From Clostridia bacterium (lineage in GTDB: Bacteria > Bacillota > Clostridia > Oscillospirales > CAG-382), in assembly GCA_900757905.1 (NCBI GenBank), contig CAAEPN010000125.1, positions 1 to 8,545 of the forward strand: a DNA stretch of 8,545 nt, written 5' to 3'. This document shows, piece after piece, positions 1 to 5,939 of this stretch (position 1 is the first letter of the stretch; each line of letters begins with the position of its first letter). The notes beneath the pieces were generated by a model, which saw only the letters and a list, made by a program, of their open reading frames with translations, did not search any database and had not been told where the DNA came from. The position numbers and the translations under genes are program-made.

Positions 1-287
1 CAAGAACCGTCGCACGATTCTTCGTCGTCGAAATCTTCGTAATCGTCATAATCGTCATCGTCGAAATCACCGTAGATCTCGCGTTCAACCTCGCCGAGAT
101 CCTCGTCAAGCTCGTCTGCGTAATCGTACAGAGTTTCTACGTCTTCGTTTAAGCCGGCAATTTCTTCCGCCATATCGTCGAGAATATCGGCGATAGCGGC
201 AATCAGCTTGCCCTCTTTGGAATGAGTGTCATACTCCATGCCTTCCATAAGGCCTTTGAGATGCGAAACTTTTTCCTTGATTTCCAT
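1..287 (-). CDS. CD1247-like N-terminal domain protein, partial (C-terminus beyond window)
   Basis: The 95 complete codons visible begin MEIKEKVSHLKGLMEGMEYD. This helical start, with a KLIAAIADILDDMAEEI segment and an EDLGEVEREIYG segment, matches small Clostridia proteins annotated as CD1247 N-terminal domain proteins, which usually sit just downstream of efp. Residues 21-72 look like a coiled coil. Residues 74-90 are almost entirely Asp, Glu, Tyr and Phe, giving a strongly acidic linker. A Cys follows at residue 92, and family members often end in a zinc ribbon, which would lie outside the window. The start is supported by AAGGAG about 7 bases upstream. It lies 45 bases after efp and probably shares its transcript. 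The biochemical role is unknown; the family match is from memory. Confidence 0.8.
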   Translation of the reverse strand, partial: MEIKEKVSHLKGLMEGMEYDTHSKEGKLIAAIADILDDMAEEIAGLNEDVETLYDYADELDEDLGEVEREIYGDFDDDDYDDYEDFDDEESCDGS

Positions 288-332
288 AATAAAGCTCCTT
301 TCACCGCGCTTTTACGCGATTCTTATGGATTG

Positions 333-890
333 TTATGCTCTTTCGAGGTATTCGCCGGTACGGGTATCGATCTTGAGAACGTCGCCGATATCAATAAAGA
401 GCGGAACCTTGATGGAAGCGCCGGTTTCAAGTGTAGCGGGCTTGGATGCGCCGGTAGCGGTATCGCCCTTGAAGCCGGGTTCGGTTTCGGTAACCTTAAG
501 TTCAACGAACATCGGCGGTTCAACACCGAAAACGTTGCCCTTGTAGGACATGATCTTGCACATCATTTCTTCCTTGACAAAGCGGAAGTTGTCGCCAAGC
601 TTGGATTTGTCGATCGGAAGCTGTTCGTAAGAATCCATATCCATAAAGTAGTAGAGTTCGCCGTCGTTGTAGAGATACTGCATTTCTTTTCTCTCAACGA
701 GTGCGACCGGATATTTGTCGGTCGGGTTAAAGGTCTTTTCAACAACAGCGCCGGAAATGACGTTGCGCAGCTTCGTTCTTACGAAAGCCGCACCCTTACC
801 GGGTTTTACGTGCTGGAATTCGATAATCTGCATAACGCTGCCATCCATATCGAAAGTAAGACCGTTTCTGAAATCGCCTGCTGTAACCAT
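333..890 (-). CDS. efp: Elongation factor P
   Basis: EF-P binds between the P and E sites of stalled ribosomes and speeds peptide bond formation at polyproline stretches. The 185-residue length is standard for the family. The N-terminal KOW-like domain (about 1-60) carries the loop HVKPGKGAA with Lys32 at its tip, the position that is modified post-translationally in many bacteria. The two OB-fold domains follow (about 65-125 and 130-185), and the C-terminal signature region GDVLKIDTRTGEYLERA is intact. The start codon is preceded by GGAGG with 9 bases of spacing, and a promoter lies at 937-965. It is the first gene of its own transcription unit, followed by the CD1247-like gene. No lysine-modifying enzyme gene is present in the window, so the modification type cannot be told. 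Confidence 0.97.
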   Translation of the reverse strand: MVTAGDFRNGLTFDMDGSVMQIIEFQHVKPGKGAAFVRTKLRNVISGAVVEKTFNPTDKYPVALVERKEMQYLYNDGELYYFMDMDSYEQLPIDKSKLGDNFRFVKEEMMCKIMSYKGNVFGVEPPMFVELKVTETEPGFKGDTATGASKPATLETGASIKVPLFIDIGDVLKIDTRTGEYLERA

Positions 891-936
891 GAGTTTGATC
901 CTCCAAAAATTTAAATACGCAAAAAATTACAGATAT

Positions 937-965
937 ATTGTACCACAAAAGAAAGCATAATGCAA
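937..965 (-). promoter_or_regulatory. Predicted sigma-A-type promoter of efp
   Basis: Read on the minus strand there is a -10 TACAAT (942-937) and a -35-like TTGCAT (965-960), separated by exactly 17 bases. The -10 differs from consensus at one position; the -35 keeps TTG. Directly upstream (about 966-985) is an A/T-rich stretch resembling an UP element. Transcription would begin near 930, giving an approximately 40-base leader containing the efp GGAGG. No other promoter of this quality was seen in the window. Confidence 0.7.
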
Positions 966-1020
966 TAGTTTTTTCTAAATTTGTCGCGTGTAAATGCGCT
1001 TTTTACGCTTTTTTTACAAC

Positions 1021-1884
1021 TTAACGTCCGCTTAAGCGCTCATATTCGCGTTTCATGGCAAGCGCGTCCTCCGCTTGTGTGCCATCCGACTCACAAATGA
1101 TGGTCGGCTTCACGCCAAGCGACACGATCGCCTCCATAAGCGGCTCAAAAGCTGGTCCGAAAACCGTATCCTCAAAAGTCAAATGCCGTTTTTCGCCGCC
1201 TGCCGTATATTCGATCTTTGAAAAATGGCAGTGCAGACGTTCGGCGGCCTCCGGAGCTTTCTCTGCCGCGATACGGTCAAACACGCGCTTATAGTCGTCG
1301 GCTGTGTTAAATACACCGCCTTGCTCTCTTGCGTTCATATGGCCGAAATCCACCACTGGAACGACGGTCTCATCGACCTTGCAGAGCGTGAGCACCTCGT
1401 CGAGCGTGCCAAGCTGGCCGACCTTGCCCATCGTCTCAATGCCGAGCTTAAACCCGTAAAGACCTGCATTTTGCAGCTCTTCCAATGCGTGACGCAGTGC
1501 GTCGGCGGCATATTCGGTGGCGAGCGTTCGGTCAATTTTCGCGCAAGAGCCGGCGTGAATGACCATGGTTTCGCCGCCCATGAGCTTCAAAGCATTCGCA
1601 CTTTCGAGAATATAGCGCGCGCTGCCGGTGCGCTTTGTCTCCTCCACGGAGGAAAGCGAAATGAAGTACGGCGCGTGGATCGACAGGGCGATACCGGCGC
1701 TTTTTGCCGCTTCGCCAAGCTTTGCAAAGGTTTCATCGGACGCGTTCACGCCGCGGCCTGCTTCGTATTCATACGCGTCAAGGCCAAAGCCTTTGACCCA
1801 TTCAGGCGCCTGAAGCGTGCTTTTTTTGCCATCCTTATAGAAGCTGTCGGCGTTGCCGCCCGGTCCGAAAAGAGGGAAAGACAT
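1021..1884 (-). CDS. Endonuclease IV-like TIM-barrel protein (AP endonuclease family 2 / sugar isomerase-like fold)
   Basis: The 287-residue protein shows the metal-ligand order of Nfo-type AP endonucleases. HAPY gives H70, VIHAGS gives H110, GIETMGK gives E150, VVDFGH gives D179 and H182, LHCHFSK gives H218/H220, GEKRH gives E231 and H234, and CESDG gives E265. The spacing is close to that of E. coli Nfo (69, 109, 145, 179, 182, 216, 229, 231, 261). One ligand usually Asp (Nfo D229) appears here as Glu. A role in abasic-site repair is plausible, but xylose-isomerase-like enzymes share the fold, so the substrate is uncertain. The start at 1884 is chosen over the ATG at 1890: AAGGAG (1892-1897) is 7 bases from the former but only 1 from the latter. 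It follows the yqeG gene by 39 bases and probably shares its transcript. Confidence 0.82.
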   Translation of the reverse strand: MSFPLFGPGGNADSFYKDGKKSTLQAPEWVKGFGLDAYEYEAGRGVNASDETFAKLGEAAKSAGIALSIHAPYFISLSSVEETKRTGSARYILESANALKLMGGETMVIHAGSCAKIDRTLATEYAADALRHALEELQNAGLYGFKLGIETMGKVGQLGTLDEVLTLCKVDETVVPVVDFGHMNAREQGGVFNTADDYKRVFDRIAAEKAPEAAERLHCHFSKIEYTAGGEKRHLTFEDTVFGPAFEPLMEAIVSLGVKPTIICESDGTQAEDALAMKREYERLSGR

Positions 1885-1891
1885 ATTCATG

Positions 1892-1897
1892 CTCCTT
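1892..1897 (-). promoter_or_regulatory. Shine-Dalgarno that decides the start of the TIM-barrel gene
   Basis: AAGGAG on the minus strand lies 1 base from the first in-frame ATG (1890) and 7 bases from the second (1884). Only the second spacing is workable, so translation most likely begins MSFPLFGPGG rather than MNMSFPLF. Confidence 0.75.
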
Positions 1898-1923
1898 TAA
1901 AATTATTCTGCGCTGTACGGCGT

Positions 1924-2430
1924 TTATTCAAACGTCCGCTTACGCATTTTCCTTTTCGCAGCACGTACAAACGGCCGTTCAAAAAAGCGTTTGAAGCGGA
2001 AAAAGTTGTTCTCCACGTTTTTGATCGGCCGCACGAGAATGCTTTTTACGCCAAGTCTTGACGCGGCCAGCACATCGGTAAAGATCTGATCGCCGACAAC
2101 GGCGCACCCGTCAAGGCTCACCTGCTCTTTTTCCGCAAGCGCCCGGTATTTTTTGACGCCCGGTTTACCGGCGTCGGCGGTATATGGAATGCCGAGCGGT
2201 TCGGCAAAGCGAGCGACGCGTTCGGGCGTGTTATTGGACACGAAAAGCACGCGGATTCCGACACGAAAGAGCGCATCGAACCACGCGCGGTTCTGTTCAG
2301 TCGAATCGGACACGTCATACGGTACAAGCGTATTGTCGATGTCCAAGAGCAGACAGCGTATATGCTCCTTTTTTAGTAAGGAAAGCGGAATATCGTACAC
2401 CGTATCGAAATAGTAATCCGGTACAAGCAT
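1924..2430 (-). CDS. yqeG: YqeG-family HAD IIIA-type phosphatase
   Basis: A 168-residue HAD hydrolase with all four motifs: motif I DIDNTL (D30 nucleophile, D32), motif II FVSNN (S65-N66), motif III Lys in AGKPGVKK (K89) and motif IV VVGDQIFTDV (D114, D119). The short length, the start LVPDYYFDTVYDIP and the lack of a large cap are typical of YqeG proteins, which are related to mitochondrial PGP phosphatase Gep4. The natural substrate in Firmicutes is not firmly established, and phosphatidylglycerophosphate is one candidate. The C-terminus (about 146-167) is strongly basic and aromatic, which could favour membrane contact (inference). GAGGT lies about 6 bases before the ATG. The gene starts only 27 bases after the upstream operon's terminator, and the TIM-barrel gene follows 39 bases later. 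Confidence 0.92.
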   Translation of the reverse strand: MLVPDYYFDTVYDIPLSLLKKEHIRCLLLDIDNTLVPYDVSDSTEQNRAWFDALFRVGIRVLFVSNNTPERVARFAEPLGIPYTADAGKPGVKKYRALAEKEQVSLDGCAVVGDQIFTDVLAASRLGVKSILVRPIKNVENNFFRFKRFFERPFVRAAKRKMRKRTFE

Positions 2431-2457
2431 AAGTTACCTCTCGTCAACATAGATACC

Positions 2458-2488
2458 AAAAGCCGAAGAATGCGAGATTCTTCGGCTT
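2458..2488 (-). terminator. Rho-independent terminator of the rpsA operon
   Basis: A perfect 11-bp inverted repeat (2460-2470 with 2478-2488, stem AAGCCGAAGAA) encloses a 7-base loop. On the minus strand it is followed by a short T run (TTTT, then GG). It begins 18 bases after the rpsA stop. The T run lies only on the minus-strand side, so it acts for the upstream operon. The run is short, so some readthrough into yqeG is plausible. Confidence 0.82.
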
Positions 2489-2506
2489 GATCGGTTAAAG
2501 GAACGC

Positions 2507-3637
2507 TTATTCAGCGTCAGCTTCCTCTTCCGGTGCGTTCTCTGCTTCGAGAAGTGCGCGGATGGAAAGGCTTACTTTCTTTGCTTCGTAGTCGATAGCG
2601 GTGATCTTTGCCTTAACGACTTCGCCGATAGAAAGCTCATCGGCCGGCTTTACGATCTTGTGGTCTGCAATCTGCGAGATGTGGATAAGACCGTCAATAC
2701 CCGGAATGACTTCGGCAAAAGCGCCAAACGGCGTAAGGCTGACGATCTTAACATCGACAACATCGCCTTCGTTGTACTTTTCGGAGAGAATGGTCCAAGG
2801 ATTGTCGGCTTCCATTCTGTGACCGAGAGAAATACGCTTCTTTTCCGGGTCAAGAGCCTTGATATAAACATCAATTTCGTCGCCAACCTTGACAACTTCG
2901 CTCGGGTTCTTGATACGCTTCCAGGACAGCTCGGTAATATGTACCATGCCGTCAACCGGACCAAGGTCTACGAATGCGCCGTAGCTGGTAATGGATTTCA
3001 CTTTGCCGGTGAACTTCTGGCCGACTTCTGCGGTTTCCCAGAACTTAGCTTCAGCAGCCTTCTTCTTTTCGGTAGCAACGGCTCTTACAGAACCGACTGC
3101 GCGCTTCTTGCGGGCGTCCGTGCCGATAACCTTGAATTCGAGGGTCTGACCGGCAAAGGGTGCGAGATCCTTTTCTTCATACGGCTCTTCGCGGCGCGGA
3201 AGAGTGGTCTGCGAGATCGGAATGAAAACGCGTCCGAAAGAGCAGATCATAACAAGACCGCCCTTGGTAAGCTCAATGACCTTACCGGTGAGAACGGTAC
3301 CGTTCTGCTCTGCTTCAACAAGCGCATCCCAGTTCTTATCTGCGTCGATACGCTTCTTCGAAAGAAGGACCGTACCTTCGGCGTCGTTGGGCTTTACAAC
3401 AACAACGTCAATTTCGTCGCCGACCTTGACAAGGTCTTCGGTCTTGGCGGTCGGGTCGTCCGTAAGCTCGGACAGCGGAATCATACCGGTATATTTGATA
3501 CCGAGGTCAACATGAACCTCAGTCGGTGTAACGCTCGTTACTGTGCCCTTGACTCTTTCTCCTGTTCTGAGAGTTTTGAATGACGCATCGAGCATTTCTT
3601 CAAAGCTCATGCCGTCGTTGATCATGGATGTGTCCAT
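2507..3637 (-). CDS. rpsA: 30S ribosomal protein S1-like protein, four S1 domains
   Basis: This 376-residue protein has four S1 (OB-fold) RNA-binding domains at about 26-96, 113-186, 206-275 and 291-361, then a short acidic tail. Domains 3 and 4 carry the classic signature (SYGAFVDLGPVDGMVHITELS and TPFGAFAEVIPGIDGLIHISQI, each shown only in part by key residues YGAFVDL and FGAFAEV). Domain 2 is the most divergent. Four domains is the usual form in Firmicutes, compared with six in Proteobacteria. It likely binds mRNA during translation or decay, but Firmicutes S1 proteins are not clearly essential ribosomal proteins. It starts 13 bases after the ispH stop. No Shine-Dalgarno is visible before the ATG at 3637 or the in-frame ATG at 3625, so coupling to ispH translation is likely. 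The terminator at 2458-2488 follows. Confidence 0.93.
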   Translation of the reverse strand: MDTSMINDGMSFEEMLDASFKTLRTGERVKGTVTSVTPTEVHVDLGIKYTGMIPLSELTDDPTAKTEDLVKVGDEIDVVVVKPNDAEGTVLLSKKRIDADKNWDALVEAEQNGTVLTGKVIELTKGGLVMICSFGRVFIPISQTTLPRREEPYEEKDLAPFAGQTLEFKVIGTDARKKRAVGSVRAVATEKKKAAEAKFWETAEVGQKFTGKVKSITSYGAFVDLGPVDGMVHITELSWKRIKNPSEVVKVGDEIDVYIKALDPEKKRISLGHRMEADNPWTILSEKYNEGDVVDVKIVSLTPFGAFAEVIPGIDGLIHISQIADHKIVKPADELSIGEVVKAKITAIDYEAKKVSLSIRALLEAENAPEEEADAE

Positions 3638-3650
3638 CGTTTGTTTTTCA

Positions 3651-4577
3651 TCAGTCCGACAGTTTCTGTAAGATCCCGTCGATCCTGACTTTTACCTCCT
3701 CTATAATATCATCAGGCGTGGATGCGCCTGCTGTGATCCCTACGGTAAACGTTCTGCCCACGTTTTTGGAAGCGCCGGCAAGAAGCTTAAAATCCTCCTC
3801 CGGCACATCCGCTGCCTTTTCAAGCAGATAGACGTTCGGCGAAGAAAGCGAAGCGATCTCGTACAGTTTGCGCGTGTTGGAGCTTTTTGCGCCGCCAATC
3901 ACACACATAACATCGGCACGCGACGCCATTTGTTTCACTTCATTCTGACGATTTTCCGTAACACTACATATTGTATCAAAAATTCTTGTCCTTGTATATA
4001 CTTTTTTTATAACTTTCTGACAATTTACATATTTTTCATGATTTCCGGTAGTTTGCGACACTAGTATTGGCGTTTTTTCACCGCCAAGACATGTTTTTCT
4101 CATAAACTCCGTGCATTCCTCTTCGTTTTGGCAAACGACAGAGTCCGCATGCGCGTAGCTTTCGATTCCGGCAACCTCCGGATGGTTCTTGTCGCCGACA
4201 ATAATAACCGGCGAACCGTCGCGCGAGTTTTCCTCGGCGATCTTATGAATACGCTTCACAAACGGGCAGGTCGCGTCCACGACCTCAAACTTCTCAGCCG
4301 CAAGGCGTTCGGACAGCTGCTTTGTGACGCCGTGCGTGCGGATAACAAGTATGACATTATCCTTCTGCGGCGCAAGTTTTTCGATATCCGACTCGTTTTC
4401 CAAGCAGAAAATTCCGTCTTTTTTCAGGCGTTCAATGAAAATGCCGTTGTGGATCAGTTCTCCGATCACATAAATGCTCTTATCGGTCTTATGCCGCAGG
4501 TCGTACACCATTTCGACGGCTCTGCGCACACCGAAGCAAAAGCCGCAGGACTCTGCAACTTCAATTTCATACTTCAT
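3651..4577 (-). CDS. ispH: 4-hydroxy-3-methylbut-2-enyl diphosphate reductase
   Basis: IspH catalyses the last step of the MEP pathway, reducing HMBPP to IPP and DMAPP with a [4Fe-4S] cluster. The three cluster cysteines are present: C14 (SCGFCFGV), C104 (DATCPFV) and C204 (DTICSVTENRQ). Substrate-binding histidines are seen in GELIHN (H43), RTHGV (H82) and KNHPE (H132). The SQTT motif is at 174-177, GGAKSSNT near 228-235 and AGASTPDDII near the C-terminus. The 308-residue length is normal for a stand-alone IspH. The start overlaps the plsC stop by 4 bases (ATGA), with only a weak Shine-Dalgarno, suggesting translational coupling. rpsA follows in the +1 frame after 13 bases. Many Clostridia encode these two as one fused protein; here the IspH part ends with its own TGA. 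Confidence 0.97.
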   Translation of the reverse strand: MKYEIEVAESCGFCFGVRRAVEMVYDLRHKTDKSIYVIGELIHNGIFIERLKKDGIFCLENESDIEKLAPQKDNVILVIRTHGVTKQLSERLAAEKFEVVDATCPFVKRIHKIAEENSRDGSPVIIVGDKNHPEVAGIESYAHADSVVCQNEEECTEFMRKTCLGGEKTPILVSQTTGNHEKYVNCQKVIKKVYTRTRIFDTICSVTENRQNEVKQMASRADVMCVIGGAKSSNTRKLYEIASLSSPNVYLLEKAADVPEEDFKLLAGASKNVGRTFTVGITAGASTPDDIIEEVKVRIDGILQKLSD

Positions 4578-5290
4578 TTGCCGCTCTCACCGTCTTTTTT
4601 CACAGGATAGACGCTCTCGTCAAGCAAACGGATACGGTCAAAGACCATATCGCTGATGCGTTGGTATTCCTCCGGGCTCTTTGCGCCTGCCGCGTATTCT
4701 TCAAACGAAATAGGCTTACCGACGCGCACGTGAACCCGACGGAATAAGCGAACCTTGTAATCCTTTGTATAAATGGCGATCGGAATGACCGGCGCTTCGG
4801 TGCGATAGACCATCATCCCGACGCCGCTTTTGATATCCTTGGTTTGTGGAACTTCGCCGCGCATGCGTTTTCCTTGCGGGAAAATGCCGAGCGGCTCATC
4901 GTGCTTCAAATAGGTGAGCGCCGTTTTGATAGCGCCGATATCGGCCGCATCGCGGTCAACCGGAAATGCACCGAGCGCACGTAACAGCTTTCCCAAAAGC
5001 GGAATGCGGAACAGCTGAACCTTTGCCATGAAATGCACCGGCCTTTTGACGGCAATAGCCGCAAAAACCGGATCCCAGTTGGAGATATGGTTTCCGCAGA
5101 CAAAGCACGCGCCGTCTTTCGGCATATTCTCACTGCCTTTGATGTCGGCCAAAAACAGAAAACGCACAAAGCCGGCCAAAAAGGCGACGGCAAAGCGGTA
5201 CAGCCGCATGGGAGCCGGCTTATAGGGCGCTTGCGCCGGACTGTGCTTTGTGTTATTATTGTTTTCCGACGTTTTTTCCAAGTTTTCCAT
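4574..5290 (-). CDS. plsC: Lysophospholipid (1-acyl-glycerol-3-phosphate) acyltransferase, PlsC family
   Basis: A 238-residue LPLAT-family protein that would acylate lysophosphatidic acid to phosphatidic acid at the membrane. Motif I NHISNWD gives H68 and D73 (HX4D), motif II is GAFPVDR (107-113), motif III is FPQGKR (137-142) and motif IV is APVIPIAIY. Motif III has Gln139 where most members have Glu (FPEG). A hydrophobic segment at about 33-48 could anchor the protein, and residues 1-27 are polar and Asn/Pro-rich. The frame stays open upstream to 5509, but that part is a shadow of cmk. The start at 5290 is chosen because GGAG (5298-5301) lies 7 bases before it. It overlaps cmk by 35 bp and ispH by 4 bp, so translation is probably coupled. 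Confidence 0.92.
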   Translation of the reverse strand: MENLEKTSENNNNTKHSPAQAPYKPAPMRLYRFAVAFLAGFVRFLFLADIKGSENMPKDGACFVCGNHISNWDPVFAAIAVKRPVHFMAKVQLFRIPLLGKLLRALGAFPVDRDAADIGAIKTALTYLKHDEPLGIFPQGKRMRGEVPQTKDIKSGVGMMVYRTEAPVIPIAIYTKDYKVRLFRRVHVRVGKPISFEEYAAGAKSPEEYQRISDMVFDRIRLLDESVYPVKKDGESGK

Positions 5291-5939
5291 AAATGATCTC
5301 CAATGCTTTTTCAACAGTTTGGTCAGGGTCGAGCGCGCTGTTATCGAAAAGGACGGCATCCGCAGCCGGAACGCAGGGGGCGGCGGCGCGGGTCGCGTCG
5401 TTTTTATCGCGCGTGCGCATATCGCAAAGCACCTCTTCGAGCGTGACCGACTGCCCTTTTGCGGTAAGCTCTTTATAGCGGCGCTCGGCGCGTTTGCGGT
5501 CGTCGGCACTTAAAAATATTTTGACCGACGCATTCGGCAAAACCACCGTGCCGATGTCTCGGCCGTCCATGATGACGTTTTCCTTTTCGGCAAAGGCGCG
5601 CTGACGGTCAAGAAGAAACGCTCTGACCGGCGGCAAGGCCGACACGGCCGAGGCATACATGGACATTTCCGGCGTGCGGATAGCCTCCGACACATCTTCG
5701 CCGTTCAAGAACACGTGCTGTGCGCCGTCCAACCACTTTAATTCAATATCGATCTTAGAAAAATGCGCTGCGAGCGACGCCGCGTCGTGCGGATCGATGC
5801 CGCTTCTTTTGGCAAACAAGCCGACTGTGCGGTACATAGCACCGGTATCGATATACAGATAACCGGTTTTCGCGGAAAGCGCCTTGGCCAGCGTTGATTT
5901 GCCCGAGCCGGACGGCCCGTCAATAGCAATCGAAATCAT
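5256..5939 (-). CDS. cmk: Cytidylate kinase
   Basis: Cytidylate kinase phosphorylates CMP and dCMP to the diphosphates with ATP, feeding nucleic acid and CDP-lipid synthesis. The 227-residue protein has the P-loop GPSGSGKST (8-16), DTGAMYR (31-37), the CMP-binding DGRDIGT (125-131), the lid segment ADDRKRAERR (145-154) and the RDKNDATR region (R177, D178, D181, R184). The position usually Ser in RDxxDS is Ala182. Length is typical for the bacterial family. GGAGG sits 7 bases before the ATG, and the start overlaps the preceding oxidoreductase stop by 4 bases (ATGA). The order FAD oxidoreductase, cmk, plsC, ispH, rpsA is a recurrent Clostridia arrangement (from memory). Confidence 0.97.
   Translation of the reverse strand: MISIAIDGPSGSGKSTLAKALSAKTGYLYIDTGAMYRTVGLFAKRSGIDPHDAASLAAHFSKIDIELKWLDGAQHVFLNGEDVSEAIRTPEMSMYASAVSALPPVRAFLLDRQRAFAEKENVIMDGRDIGTVVLPNASVKIFLSADDRKRAERRYKELTAKGQSVTLEEVLCDMRTRDKNDATRAAAPCVPAADAVLFDNSALDPDQTVEKALEIIYGKLGKNVGKQ

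Noticed and set aside
975..1020. Hairpin-like sequence with a T run on the plus strand after the TIM-barrel gene
   Set aside because: The stem (GCG/CGC plus TAAA/TTTA with a 2-base bulge) is weak, and the T run is on the plus-strand side, where no gene is transcribed toward it. It is not a convincing terminator for the minus-strand gene.
5291..5509. N-terminal extension of plsC by 73 residues
   Set aside because: It overlaps cmk in another frame, its Arg/Ser/Pro-rich translation looks like a shadow of cmk, and a well-placed GGAG supports the start at 5290.
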